Source: JBGTFE01 sp049799955 (lineage in GTDB: Bacteria; Acidobacteriota; Blastocatellia; Pyrinomonadales; Pyrinomonadaceae). Taken from it: 64,000 nucleotides of DNA. The notes beneath the pieces are model-generated. The model saw nothing but the letters and a program-made list of their open reading frames with translations, was not told the DNA's origin and made no database searches. How positions within the stretch are numbered: the first letter of the stretch is position 1; every line of letters begins with the position of its first letter. The stretch lies in the NCBI GenBank assembly GCA_049799955.1, contig JBARIW010000084.1:1-64000 (forward strand). Reading direction: 5' to 3'. Positions 17,664 through 26,309 of the stretch are shown here, piece by piece. The position numbers and the translations under genes were made by a program.

Positions 17664-18251
17664 ATGCTCGCTGATGTCTTTCAACTCCTTGCTAGAAATC
17701 TGGATGCATATTTTACTAATGCTCCGGGAGGCGGCAATGAGCCTCAGTCCGCCGTTATCAAATTACTACAGCAGGATGGCGACGAGGATGCCATCAAATT
17801 TCCATTAAATAAAGTTACCCCGCTTTTAATCAACGTAGAGGAAGAAGGACATCTGCGACCGGGAGATCGTTTTTCACGAATATCCGTAAATGGAAGCCGC
17901 GAGTCCGTTTTTCCCGATGTGCGGCTGAATTTATATATCCTTTTTGTCTCTAATTTTCAGGAATACGCGGACGCGCTTAATTATCTGAGCCTGATAGTTA
18001 AATACTTTCAAAGCCATCCCGTTTTGGATCATCAGAATACGCCCGAGCTTCATGAGGATATTGATAAACTGATTATCGAGCTAAAAACTCTGCCTATCAA
18101 CGAGCAAAATGAAGTTTGGGGCGCACTCAGGTCTGCTTATCGCCCGTCATTGTTATATCGTGTAAGGATGTTAGTGTTTCAGGCTCAGCCTTCGGTTACT
18201 GCTCCGGGCGATGTCGTTGGGGTGCAGACAACAACGGGAAATTTCAATTAG
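17664..18251 (+). CDS. eCIS tail terminator/cap protein (DUF4255, Afp16/Pvc16-like)
   Basis: This 195-residue protein has the DUF4255 pattern: an N-terminal helix (FQLLARNLDAYF), LNLYILFVSNF, YADALNYLSLIVKYFQSHPV, and a closing NEVWGALRSAYRPSLLYRVRML. In Afp and PVC particles this family ends the tube and sheath and fixes tail length. It is commonly the first gene of the cluster, as here. The ribosome site is poor. The 3' neighbour starts three bases after its stop, so the two are translationally tied. Family call from pattern, position and gene neighbours. Confidence 0.85.
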   Translation: MLADVFQLLARNLDAYFTNAPGGGNEPQSAVIKLLQQDGDEDAIKFPLNKVTPLLINVEEEGHLRPGDRFSRISVNGSRESVFPDVRLNLYILFVSNFQEYADALNYLSLIVKYFQSHPVLDHQNTPELHEDIDKLIIELKTLPINEQNEVWGALRSAYRPSLLYRVRMLVFQAQPSVTAPGDVVGVQTTTGNFN

Positions 18252-18254
18252 GAT

Positions 18255-19367
18255 ATGAATAAATATATCTCCATTTTGAAATTGGAAGTCCGGCATGAAT
18301 ATTTCACGAGCGGACTTTGTACGGATTTGATATTTTCTCCCGCGCCGGAAACCCGAAACCTGATTGAAAATCGCCGCTTGCGCGTAAAATATATGCCTGC
18401 CGGACTGGAAGTTTTCGCTCCGCTCGACAAAAATGATAAGCCGTTTATGCCGGTTGAAGAGCCTCTCGTCTTCAAATGGTTATTACAAGCGAAATCTGCC
18501 GATTTTTTTACAATCTCGGACTTGCCCGAAAAAGACCGCAACGGTCAATACCGTATCGGCAACGACAATGCAGCGGACAATTTTAAGGATTTCGGCGGAT
18601 TGTTTAATGAAACTGACAAAAAGGCGGAAGGCGGCTTTAGTAGTCTGGTCGAATCCTTTACCGGCAAATATGTATTAAATGAAGGTTTATCGGAACATGT
18701 TGTAAAACTGAGCCGGTTGCCGGCGCTGAACGCCGACTTAAATAATTTTATATTTGAAAATGAATTAAAAGATGATATTATTACGAAAATTAATCTTAAA
18801 GTGAAATCTTTTGAGCGGGAAACCAATGAGTTGCGCCTGAAAGCAAATCCGTTTCCTTCAAAAAAATCTGTCAAGATTACTTATCCTGTTGCGGCGAAGG
18901 CAAGCAAAAACGCATTTGCATTATTGGAGCTCAAGCTGAGCAAGGATACGGGAATATTTTATACGTTAAATTTTAAAGCCAGAAAGGAACAGTGGCAGTA
19001 TCTGATTTTAACCGACAAAAAAAATGTCCTTGAGCAAAGTGGTCAATGGCGGCTGAATAGCGCCGATAAAGCTTTTCCTCAGGGAATAATAGTAAAGGAA
19101 TTGAACAAAAACACAGCGCCGGAAAGTAATCGCCCGATGGCAGGTTTAATTTGGAACAGGCTAAAATCCGGAATTGATTCCGATAACGAAAAAGCGTATT
19201 TCTTTTGCTGCAAAAATCCGTTGCCCGTAAAAGAAAAACCTTTAACCGATCTTGTGATTCAGCAGAAAAAAGGAAGCGATAAATGGGAAGATATTATTAC
19301 TGATATTCTGGCTCCGACTTTTAAGGATAACGGGGTACGACTTATCACTGACCCGATAATTTCATGA
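18255..19367 (+). CDS. eCIS-associated protein of unknown function
   Basis: This 370-residue protein has no signal peptide, membrane helix or motif that I recognise. It is predicted mainly beta with Lys-rich stretches. It sits tightly between the cap gene and the sheath gene in the same direction, a slot that in Bacteroidota-type eCIS clusters often holds an unassigned protein. A structural or assembly role in the particle is therefore likely but not shown. The start follows the cap stop by three bases. The CC pair near the C-terminus (YFFCCKNP) is the only notable cysteine feature. Confidence 0.6.
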   Translation: MNKYISILKLEVRHEYFTSGLCTDLIFSPAPETRNLIENRRLRVKYMPAGLEVFAPLDKNDKPFMPVEEPLVFKWLLQAKSADFFTISDLPEKDRNGQYRIGNDNAADNFKDFGGLFNETDKKAEGGFSSLVESFTGKYVLNEGLSEHVVKLSRLPALNADLNNFIFENELKDDIITKINLKVKSFERETNELRLKANPFPSKKSVKITYPVAAKASKNAFALLELKLSKDTGIFYTLNFKARKEQWQYLILTDKKNVLEQSGQWRLNSADKAFPQGIIVKELNKNTAPESNRPMAGLIWNRLKSGIDSDNEKAYFFCCKNPLPVKEKPLTDLVIQQKKGSDKWEDIITDILAPTFKDNGVRLITDPIIS

Positions 19368-19387
19368 TGAAGGTAAATTAACAGCTT

Positions 19388-21103
19388 ATGACTAATTACA
19401 GCACTCCAGGCGTTTACGTCCAAGAAATTTCCACATTGCCGCCATCTGTCGCGCAGGTATCGACGGCAGTGCCGGCTTTCATCGGTTTTACCGAAAAAGG
19501 CGAGGCTAACCAACCCGTCCGGATTTCCAGTATGCTGGAATTCCAGACTATTTTTGGTTCTTATTACCCGGCAGAATTCAGCGTCAATGTTATAACGGAT
19601 AATATTACCAACGCAAAAAGTATCGGAGCGGTCAACCGGACATCCGCAGATAATTTTTATCTCTTTTACGGTCTGCGCCATTTTTTTGATAACGGCGGAG
19701 GAAGCTGCTATGTCGTCTCGCTCGGCGCATTCGGCGAAAGAGAAGGTAAAACGGAAACTGTGTTCACCGATGCTTTGGATGTCATCAGACAGCTCGACGA
19801 GCCGACCTTGCTCGTGTTTCCCGATGCGCTGTTTCTTTCGAGCGCCAAATATTATGCGGTGGTTAATGCTGCTCTGAGACAATGTTCGGATTTGCAGGAC
19901 AGGTTTACAATCATCGACGTTGACGGCGACGCTAATGAATTAAGAACCGGAACCCAATTCAGAGACGCGGGATTGACTACCGAATATCTTAAATACGGCG
20001 CGGCTTACACGCCTTATTTAAATACTTCTTATTCTTACGGTTTCAGCGATGCGGGAGTTACCATCAGCGAGATTGCCGTCAATGAAAAGGGAAGCGCAAT
20101 TTTGGAAATCGACAAAGTCAATGCGGTAAAAATCGAAGTTTCGTTTAATGGCGAAAAACCGGCGGATGCCGCTCTCCCTCAAGCGCAAATAAGTGAGAGC
20201 GCCGGTGCTGCCGAGCCCAAAATAGCAATCACCCAAAACAACAAATTAACAATTACCGTTCAGAAGGTCGATGCGGCGGATAAAACTAAAGGAAATACCA
20301 TTGCCCAGATAAAAACGGCGTGGCTGAATATGGGATTGGCTGCCAGACAAAATTTCGAGCTCAGATTTATCGGCGATGAAGCAGCCAAAGTTAATGCGGT
20401 TTCTTTGGTTTCCCTTGATTTTCCCGGAAAATTGCGGGACGTTCCTCTCGATAATTCAACAATAAAGGAAAATAATTCCGCATTGTATAATCAAATAAAG
20501 GCAAGACTCGGGCAAGAACTTGTAACGCTTCCGCCAAGCGCGGCGATGGCAGGCGTTTATGCAAGAGTGGACAGAGAGAGAGGCGTCTGGAAAGCTCCCG
20601 CAAATGTATCGCTTTCCTCGGTAATCGGTCCGTCAGTTATCATCACGAATGAAGAACAGGGACTTCTTAACATAGACCCGACCAGCGGAAAATCCATCAA
20701 CTGCATTCGCAGCTTTACAGGCAAAGGCACACTCGTTTGGGGCGCGCGCACGCTTGCCGGCAACGACAACGAATGGCGCTACATCAACGTCCGTCGTCTT
20801 TTTATCAACATTGAAGAATCCGTGGAAAAGGCTTCGGCTTTTGCCGTGTTCGAGCCGAATGATGCCAGCACGTGGCTCAAAGTAAAGGCAATGATTGACA
20901 ACTATTTATACGGGCTTTGGCAGCAGGGCGCGCTGGCGGGTCCGACGCCCGAATCGTCATATTTTGTCAACATCGGGCTTGGCAAGACGATGACGACCGA
21001 GGATATTCTCAATGGCTACATGGTTGTTGAAGTCGGAATTGCAGCCGTACGTCCGGCGGAATTTATTGTGCTGAAATTTTCGCACAAATTACAGGAAGCT
21101 TGA
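19388..21103 (+). CDS. eCIS contractile sheath protein
   Basis: This 571-residue protein begins NYSTPGVYVQEISTLPPSVAQV, the standard opening of phage and Afp/Pvc sheath subunits (TPGVYveE). The C-terminal third (GTLVWGARTLAGNDNEWRYINVRRLFINIEESVEKA, and later TTEDILNGYMVVEVGIAAVRPAEFIVLKF) is the conserved sheath core. Subunits polymerise around the inner tube and contract to drive it into the target. Only one sheath gene is visible, whereas Afp and PVC have several. The middle insertion (about residues 190-340) is the variable surface domain. It is followed immediately by the tube genes. Confidence 0.95.
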   Translation: MTNYSTPGVYVQEISTLPPSVAQVSTAVPAFIGFTEKGEANQPVRISSMLEFQTIFGSYYPAEFSVNVITDNITNAKSIGAVNRTSADNFYLFYGLRHFFDNGGGSCYVVSLGAFGEREGKTETVFTDALDVIRQLDEPTLLVFPDALFLSSAKYYAVVNAALRQCSDLQDRFTIIDVDGDANELRTGTQFRDAGLTTEYLKYGAAYTPYLNTSYSYGFSDAGVTISEIAVNEKGSAILEIDKVNAVKIEVSFNGEKPADAALPQAQISESAGAAEPKIAITQNNKLTITVQKVDAADKTKGNTIAQIKTAWLNMGLAARQNFELRFIGDEAAKVNAVSLVSLDFPGKLRDVPLDNSTIKENNSALYNQIKARLGQELVTLPPSAAMAGVYARVDRERGVWKAPANVSLSSVIGPSVIITNEEQGLLNIDPTSGKSINCIRSFTGKGTLVWGARTLAGNDNEWRYINVRRLFINIEESVEKASAFAVFEPNDASTWLKVKAMIDNYLYGLWQQGALAGPTPESSYFVNIGLGKTMTTEDILNGYMVVEVGIAAVRPAEFIVLKFSHKLQEA

Positions 21104-21138
21104 TTCGGGCATTTTTAATGTGAACTAAAAATAAGACT

Positions 21139-21615
21139 ATGGCAATAAATACTGATGAAATAAAAAACTCTTATCCCTTGCCTGTATACAATTACAGGGT
21201 GGAGATAGCCGGAGAAACCATTTCTTTCTCGGAAGTTTCGGGACTCAGTCTTGAGTTTGAAACCACAACCTTTAAAGAAAGCCAAACGGAAAGCGGTCTG
21301 CGTGGTCCAAAGATTATGTATATGCCTTCCCAGATTAAGCCGCTCAACATCACGCTTAAAAAAGGCGTGGTTCGCGGCGGCGTGAGCTTGTCGGTTCTCT
21401 ATAACTGGTTGAATACGACACAAATTAACCAGATTGAGAAGAAAGACATTTACATCCGGCTATGCGACGAAACCGGCGCGCCGGTTATTAGCTGGAAAGT
21501 AATCAATGCTTTTCCGACAAAACTCGATGCCCCGACATTTGACGCTAATTCGAATGATGCGGCGATTGAAAGTATGGCACTGATGGCTGACAGGCTTATG
21601 ATTGAAGAAGCTTAA
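21139..21615 (+). CDS. eCIS inner tube protein 1 (T4 gp19-like)
   Basis: This 158-residue gp19-type tube subunit has YPLPVYNYRVEIAGETISFSEVSGL at the start, an ITLKKGVVRG strand-turn, then a WLNTTQ helix and AFPTKLDAPTFDANSNDAAIESMALM at the end. Hexamers stack into the rigid tube that carries cargo. It is the first of three consecutive paralogues and the closest to the main-tube type by length. It starts 35 bases after the sheath stop. I infer that this copy is the bulk tube and the next two are adapters, as in Afp1/Afp5, but the order alone cannot prove that. Confidence 0.9.
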   Translation: MAINTDEIKNSYPLPVYNYRVEIAGETISFSEVSGLSLEFETTTFKESQTESGLRGPKIMYMPSQIKPLNITLKKGVVRGGVSLSVLYNWLNTTQINQIEKKDIYIRLCDETGAPVISWKVINAFPTKLDAPTFDANSNDAAIESMALMADRLMIEEA

Positions 21616-21620
21616 AGCAA

Positions 21621-22163
21621 ATGGCGACAGAAAAAAAGGAAATCAAATCGGATTATCCGTTACCTGCCTACAATTACCGGATGACCATTCTCCCGGGAGG
21701 TTTTCAGGATATTCCGTCAGGTACTAAACTTTTGGAAAAATTAGATACCGTCAGCGTGGTGAGCTGCTCGGAGATAACCGGGCTTTTTCAGGAAGTCGAA
21801 ACGACCGTTTATAAGCACGGCTTTAGTTTTTTGACAGGTTTTCAAGTGATTCCGGGACAAAGCAAGGAAGTGCGCCTGTCGGTTAAAAAAGGCATTACAA
21901 GCAACGGCAAATATTTTTCGGACTGGATTAAATTGATTTATCCTTTTACGATGCCTTTACCGTTCAGTTTATCGCGCAAAAGAGATATTTTAATCGACCT
22001 TTGCGACGAAAAAGGCGAGCCGGTCGTGCGCTGGATTGTCGTCAAAGCCATGCCGACAAAACTGGAAGCGCCTACTTTTGACGCAACCAATAACGAGGTG
22101 GCTTTTGAAAAGATGGATTTTATCGCTCACCAGTTGAAGATTGAATATATTAACGGCAATTAA
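21621..22163 (+). CDS. eCIS inner tube protein 2 (gp19-like)
   Basis: This is the second tube paralogue, 180 residues. It opens with SDYPLPAYNYRMTI and ends with KAMPTKLEAPTFDATNNEVAFEKMDFIAHQL, plainly homologous to the first copy. It carries an insertion of about 20 residues after the first strand (GGFQDIPSGTKLLEKLD). Larger tube paralogues in Afp-type particles act as initiators or baseplate adapters at the tube end, and that is the likely role here. It starts five bases after the previous stop, so the expression is coupled. Confidence 0.85.
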   Translation: MATEKKEIKSDYPLPAYNYRMTILPGGFQDIPSGTKLLEKLDTVSVVSCSEITGLFQEVETTVYKHGFSFLTGFQVIPGQSKEVRLSVKKGITSNGKYFSDWIKLIYPFTMPLPFSLSRKRDILIDLCDEKGEPVVRWIVVKAMPTKLEAPTFDATNNEVAFEKMDFIAHQLKIEYINGN

Positions 22164-22199
22164 ATTTTATTAATTCTTTAAAATCCGGGGAATCATACT

Positions 22200-22676
22200 T
22201 TGGCTTTTACAATACCAATATTACCAGAATTAGATAATCCTTTATTGGGATTTCGTTTCGGCGTCTTTATTTTTGGAAGCACCGGGATTTCACATCCGCT
22301 CGACTTTCGATTTCAATCGGTGTCAGGGCTCAGTGTGAGTGTCGAATTGAGCGGCGGCGGAAGCGAAGGAACCAATGCAAGCAAGAGAGCGCTCCCGGAA
22401 AGATTGAAATACGAAAATCTTACGCTTAAAAGAGGCTTGCCGCTTTTTTCAACCCTGAGGATGGAAGTTCATAAAAGTCTCAGTCAATTCAAATTCAGTC
22501 CCAGAAATGTATTGGTAAGCATTCTTGATGAAAACGCCCTGCCGCTTAGCAGTTGGATGTTTTCGGAGGCTTTTCCGGTCAAGTGGTCTTTGTCGGAACT
22601 CAATGCGAACAGCAATGACATTATTGTTGAAGAATTGGAGCTAAAATACAAAAACTTTAAGCCCATGATTCTTTAA
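22200..22676 (+). CDS. eCIS inner tube protein 3 (gp19-like)
   Basis: This third tube-like protein is 158 residues and more diverged. It shares the fold pattern FRFGVFIFG...FQSVSGLSVSVEL, a YENLTLKRGLPL strand, and EAFPVKWSLSELNANSNDIIVEELELKY. The first codon appears to be TTG at 22200 with an upstream GGGGAA site; no better ATG is visible. It is probably a tube initiator at the baseplate (Afp5-like). The three consecutive paralogues suggest a stepwise change in symmetry contacts from spike to tube. Confidence 0.8.
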   Translation: MAFTIPILPELDNPLLGFRFGVFIFGSTGISHPLDFRFQSVSGLSVSVELSGGGSEGTNASKRALPERLKYENLTLKRGLPLFSTLRMEVHKSLSQFKFSPRNVLVSILDENALPLSSWMFSEAFPVKWSLSELNANSNDIIVEELELKYKNFKPMIL

Positions 22677-22686
22677 ACTAATTGAA

Positions 22687-22869
22687 ATGGCTATAGAAAT
22701 TAAAGAACTTGTTATTCGCGCCGTCGTCGACTATCCGTCTTCCGGCAATGAAAAAGGACAGGTTTCTCCGCAAAATCAAGCCGATTATGAGGAAAGAGAC
22801 GAGTCGGCGATAGTTGATGCCTGTGTCAAACAAGTTCTGAAAATCATTGAACGAAAACAAAAACGCTAG
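22687..22869 (+). CDS. Small eCIS protein (DUF5908, Afp6/Pvc6-like position)
   Basis: This 60-residue protein opens MAIEIKELVIRAVV, continues with a polar middle and closes DACVKQVLKIIERKQKR. This is the pattern of the short DUF5908 proteins found between tube and LysM genes in eCIS clusters. It probably acts as a baseplate or assembly factor; its biochemical role is not established. The next gene starts eight bases after its stop. Short, but kept because of position, pattern and start context. Confidence 0.75.
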   Translation: MAIEIKELVIRAVVDYPSSGNEKGQVSPQNQADYEERDESAIVDACVKQVLKIIERKQKR

Positions 22870-22876
22870 AATCGTT

Positions 22877-23566
22877 ATGCTTAAATCCCCCAAAATAGAA
22901 CGACTTAAAGTGATTGCTTTCAAAACTCCCAATCGCCAGGGAGCATCGAAAACATTTGAGTTTTTAATCGACCCCGACACCATTAACACGCGTCATGAAA
23001 ACAGATTTACTCAGCCCAGAGGCATCAACACCAGCGGCAGAAAAGCGGCTTACGCCTTTTCGAGCTCGGATGAATTGACTTTGCAGTTGACTCTCGACAA
23101 TACGCTTTCGACGGAATTTCTTCCGGCAATGCCGTTCACGCCCAATGATTCTGTAAAAGATAGGGTTGAAAACTTCCTGAAATATTGTTTTTATATGGAC
23201 GGCGACATTCATGAACCGAGATATTTATTGGTTGAATGGGGCAAATTCAATTTCGAATGCCGTTTAAAATCCATTTCGGTCAGCTATTCCAAATTTGATG
23301 ATCAGGGCGTAGCCCTGCGGGCAAATTTTGATGCCGTTTTTGTGGCGGATATGCCGGACGCCAAACGCATCAAGCTGGAAAACAAAAAATCGCCCGATAT
23401 TACCCACAGCAGAACTGTTTTGGAAGGACAAACCCTGACCGGTCTGACAAAAGAAGTTTATGGAGACTCCGCGTATTTTTTGACGGTCGCCGAGGCAAAT
23501 CAGCTTGACCATTTTCGTAAACTTAAGCCCGGGAGCCGATTGCATTTTCCGCCGTTAGAGAAATGA
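22877..23566 (+). CDS. eCIS LysM-domain hub protein (Afp7/Pvc7-like)
   Basis: This 229-residue protein has an N-terminal baseplate domain (FKTPNRQ...FEFLIDPDTI; LTLQLTLDNTLSTEF; LLVEWGKFNFECRLKSISVSYSKF) and a C-terminal LysM repeat (HSRTVLEGQTLTGLTKEVYGDSAYFLTVAEANQL). It corresponds to gp53-type or Afp7 hub proteins that join the tube to the spike complex. The start at 22877 is preferred over the in-frame 22847 because the latter lies inside the previous gene. It is followed seven bases later by the spike gene. Confidence 0.9.
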   Translation: MLKSPKIERLKVIAFKTPNRQGASKTFEFLIDPDTINTRHENRFTQPRGINTSGRKAAYAFSSSDELTLQLTLDNTLSTEFLPAMPFTPNDSVKDRVENFLKYCFYMDGDIHEPRYLLVEWGKFNFECRLKSISVSYSKFDDQGVALRANFDAVFVADMPDAKRIKLENKKSPDITHSRTVLEGQTLTGLTKEVYGDSAYFLTVAEANQLDHFRKLKPGSRLHFPPLEK

Positions 23567-23573
23567 ATTAAAT

Positions 23574-25274
23574 ATGCCTGTTGTTACCGCGATTATTAAA
23601 TGCGATGGAAAAACGCTGCCTGCGGAATACGAATTGTTGAGCATCGAAACTCTCAGCGAGGTAAATCGCATTCCTTCGGCAACTCTTGTATTCGTAGATG
23701 GAAATCCGGCTAAACAACAATTTGTATTAAGCGACCAAACCTTTTTCGAACCCGGAAAAACCGTGGAGATTCAGCTTCGTTATGAAGACGGAAAAAAAAA
23801 CTCCGCAACTATTTTCAAAGGATTGGTTGTAAAGCATAATCTCGAAGTAAACGCGCAGGAATCCACTTTGTCGGTTGAATTACAGGATGCTGTCGTGGGC
23901 ATGACGAGAGGAAGAAACAGCGCCGTATTCCGGCAAAAAAGCGACGCGGACATTTTCAAAAGTTTGATTAACGATGCTGGAGCCAAAGCAGGCAGCATCG
24001 CCCCGACGGAGCCGAAATACGAGGAAATCGTTCAATATTACTGCTCAAACTGGGATTTTATGTTATCGAGAGCGGAAGTCAATAATTTACTGGCTGTAGT
24101 CAAAGACGGGGAAGTTTCGCTAAAAAAACTCGAAATCACCGGCGCGCCTAAACATCAGCTTGAATATGGGATTACCGAAATCTATTCTTTTGAAATGGAA
24201 GCCGATGCCAGCCGGCAGTACGAAAGTATAGAAACCGTAACCTGGGACATTAAAAGTCAAAAACTCAGCCAGAAAAACAAAGCGGCGGATTTTCCGCTTT
24301 CTCAAAGCAATCTTAAGGGAAAAACCATCGCAGGCAAGTTCGGAGGTAAGGAATACCTGCTCAGCAGCGCCGTTCCGATAAATCCGAAAGAAAGTAAAAA
24401 CTGGGCGGACGCGACGATGGCGCGGACGCGTATGTCTTTACTCAGAGGAGTGATTTCCGTGCCCGGCGCGGCGGAAGCGAAGCTCCTGGAAGTGATGGAG
24501 CTCAAAGGTATGGGAAAGCGCTTTAACGGCAAGACTTTGATTACCGGCATCAGGCATACGGTTGAGCATAGCGGATGGGCAACCCATTTGCAGTTCGGTT
24601 TGTCCGGGCAGTCGTTCTCGCGGCAGTCGTTTATACAGGACGCGCCGGCAGCAGGTTTGCTTCCCGCCGTTCAGGGATTGCAAATAGGAATCGTCGATGC
24701 ATTTGAAGAAGATGAATCCAAAGAATTCCGGGTGCAGGTGATACTTCCGGGCGTCAATCCGGTTAAAGGTAAAGTTTGGGCGCGTCTGGCAAGCCCCGAA
24801 GCCGGTCTTGGGGCTGACGGGAAAGGGAGAGGCTACTTTTTTCGCCCGGAGAAAGGCGATGAAGTGGCGGTCGGTTTTTTTAACGATGACCCGAGGCAAG
24901 CCGTCATACTCGGCGGTCTTTACAGCAGTAAAAACGTGCCGCCGAAAGGCTGGGAAAAATTGGATGCGGAAAATGCGTTCAAAGGCATTGTCAGCAAGAC
25001 AGGGATAAGCTTTCAGGTGGATGACAAAGAGAAAACCCTGAAATTGCTTACCTCCGAAAAACAGTACATCTTAATCGATGAAAAAAAGAAAGGCATCGAG
25101 ATTAAAGATTTGAACGAAAACACAATCACGCTCGATGATAAGGGCATCAGTATCAAAGTTGCCGGTAAGCTCGTTATAGAAGCGAAAGGAGACATCGAAT
25201 TGACGGGAAAAAATATCACGCTCGACGCCTCTGCTAATGTAGAAATCAAAGGAAGTAAAGTTGATGTCAAATAA
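23574..25274 (+). CDS. eCIS spike protein, VgrG-like (Afp8/Pvc8)
   Basis: This 566-residue protein has a gp27-like hub part (residues about 1-360) followed by a gp5 OB-fold (QIGIVDAFEEDESKEFRVQVILPG, FRPEKGDEVAVGFFNDDPRQAVILGGLYS) and a C-terminal beta-helix of repeating DKGISIKV- and DIELTGKN-like strands. Trimers form the central spike that caps the tube. The protein ends soon after the beta-helix with no attached effector domain, so cargo must travel in the tube lumen or on the PAAR-like tip. Family and position agree. Confidence 0.95.
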   Translation: MPVVTAIIKCDGKTLPAEYELLSIETLSEVNRIPSATLVFVDGNPAKQQFVLSDQTFFEPGKTVEIQLRYEDGKKNSATIFKGLVVKHNLEVNAQESTLSVELQDAVVGMTRGRNSAVFRQKSDADIFKSLINDAGAKAGSIAPTEPKYEEIVQYYCSNWDFMLSRAEVNNLLAVVKDGEVSLKKLEITGAPKHQLEYGITEIYSFEMEADASRQYESIETVTWDIKSQKLSQKNKAADFPLSQSNLKGKTIAGKFGGKEYLLSSAVPINPKESKNWADATMARTRMSLLRGVISVPGAAEAKLLEVMELKGMGKRFNGKTLITGIRHTVEHSGWATHLQFGLSGQSFSRQSFIQDAPAAGLLPAVQGLQIGIVDAFEEDESKEFRVQVILPGVNPVKGKVWARLASPEAGLGADGKGRGYFFRPEKGDEVAVGFFNDDPRQAVILGGLYSSKNVPPKGWEKLDAENAFKGIVSKTGISFQVDDKEKTLKLLTSEKQYILIDEKKKGIEIKDLNENTITLDDKGISIKVAGKLVIEAKGDIELTGKNITLDASANVEIKGSKVDVK

Positions 25275-25461
25275 ATCAGACAACATGAATGAAATAAATT
25301 TAAAGCTGACCATCGAAGAGGTTAACCAAATTTTGGAGGCGCTCGGCGCGCAGCCGTTCGCCAGGGTTTTTTTGCTGATTGGAAAAATTCAGGCTGCCGC
25401 CGCCGCTCAAATAAACGGGCAGGAAGAAGCGCTGAAACAGAATATTGAAGAGGAAAAATGA
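25264..25461 (+). CDS. Small eCIS-linked protein, helical, unknown function
   Basis: About 65 residues. The core ITL-type segment LKLTIEEVNQILEALGAQPFARVFLLIGKIQ resembles short proteins found near baseplate genes in phages and eCIS. ATG at 25264 overlaps the end of the spike gene; an alternative ATG lies at 25285. The stop overlaps the next start (ATGA), which shows translational coupling. It is probably a chaperone or a minor baseplate component; no direct evidence for either. Confidence 0.6.
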   Translation: MSNKSDNMNEINLKLTIEEVNQILEALGAQPFARVFLLIGKIQAAAAAQINGQEEALKQNIEEEK

Positions 25462-25865
25462 GTAACGCGACACCTTTTTTAGGTCAGGGCTGGGCATTTC
25501 CGCCGGAATTCACTTCCGGCGGCTATGATGCAGTCATGGCTGCCGATATCGAAGACATCAAACAAAGTCTGGAAATCCTTTTCGGCACGCGTCTTAACGA
25601 GCGTATCATGCAGGAAGATTACGGCTGCAACCTTGATGAATTTATGTTTGAAGAGACCAGCAGCGAGACGCTCAATCGATTGGAATACATAATCAAAGAA
25701 GCGGTGTTGTATCACGAGGTGCGCATCGATTTGAATAATCTGCAATTCGATTTGGAGCGGGAAAAAGAAGGCGTTCTGCTGATTCAACTGGACTTTACGG
25801 TTCCGGCGAGCAATTCCCGTTACAATATGGTCTATCCTTTTTATTTGAACGAAGGCGAAGGCTGA
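25458..25865 (+). CDS. eCIS baseplate wedge protein, gp25-like (Afp9/Pvc9)
   Basis: This 135-residue GPW/gp25-family protein has AADIEDIKQSLEILFGTRLNERIMQEDYGCNL, the conserved EDYGC-type motif, followed by EAVLYHEVRIDLNNLQFDL. It is part of the sheath-initiating wedge complex that couples the baseplate to sheath contraction. It is encoded between the spike and PAAR-like genes in the usual Afp order and overlaps the preceding small gene by four bases. Length and motifs are typical. Confidence 0.92.
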   Translation: MSNATPFLGQGWAFPPEFTSGGYDAVMAADIEDIKQSLEILFGTRLNERIMQEDYGCNLDEFMFEETSSETLNRLEYIIKEAVLYHEVRIDLNNLQFDLEREKEGVLLIQLDFTVPASNSRYNMVYPFYLNEGEG

Positions 25866-25880
25866 AAATAAAATTAAAAA

Positions 25881-26309
25881 ATGGCGGATTTTATACTTAT
25901 CGAAGGCGACAAAGCCAATTTTATTCCTGCTTTCGGAATCGCTATGGTAGTCGTTCAACCCGGCGACCTGAAAGGCAGCGGTCCGGCGACAATCGGAGGT
26001 AAAAAGATTTGTGTGGAAGGCGATGAAACCAAAGTTTCAGTGCCCGGCTGTATGTATTCTGCGGGACCGTTTTCAATCCCGGGAACCGGCACTTTGAAAA
26101 TTGCCGGTCTGGCGGGCAATCAAACGGCGAAAAAAACCAAAACCGGAGGAAAGGCTGTTTTGCTTAAAGGAACTATATTTACGGCTAAATTTGAAGTTCA
26201 AAGTCCGGCGCAGCAGCCGACCGCCGCCGGACCTGTGCCGGACAATACGCCTTCATACAGTGGTCAGGGAATGTTTATCGCAAGCAATACAAAATTTAAA
26301 GGTGCATGA
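25881..26309 (+). CDS. eCIS PAAR-like spike tip (Afp10/Pvc10-like)
   Basis: This 142-residue protein is rich in Gly and Pro, with short strands and turns: GDKANFIPAFG, GSGPATIGGKKICVEGDE, GCMYSAGPFSIPGTG. This matches the PAAR-like cone proteins that sharpen the spike. Cysteines at about residues 37 and 51 could help bind a metal at the tip. The last bases overlap the start of the huge baseplate gene (ATGA). It has no attached toxin domain. Identification is from pattern and position; the sequence family is loosely conserved. Confidence 0.75.
   Translation: MADFILIEGDKANFIPAFGIAMVVVQPGDLKGSGPATIGGKKICVEGDETKVSVPGCMYSAGPFSIPGTGTLKIAGLAGNQTAKKTKTGGKAVLLKGTIFTAKFEVQSPAQQPTAAGPVPDNTPSYSGQGMFIASNTKFKGA

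Noticed and set aside
24438..24899. Minus-strand gene inside the spike gene
   Set aside because: Basic, pattern-free translation opposite the OB-fold of the spike; no ribosome site.
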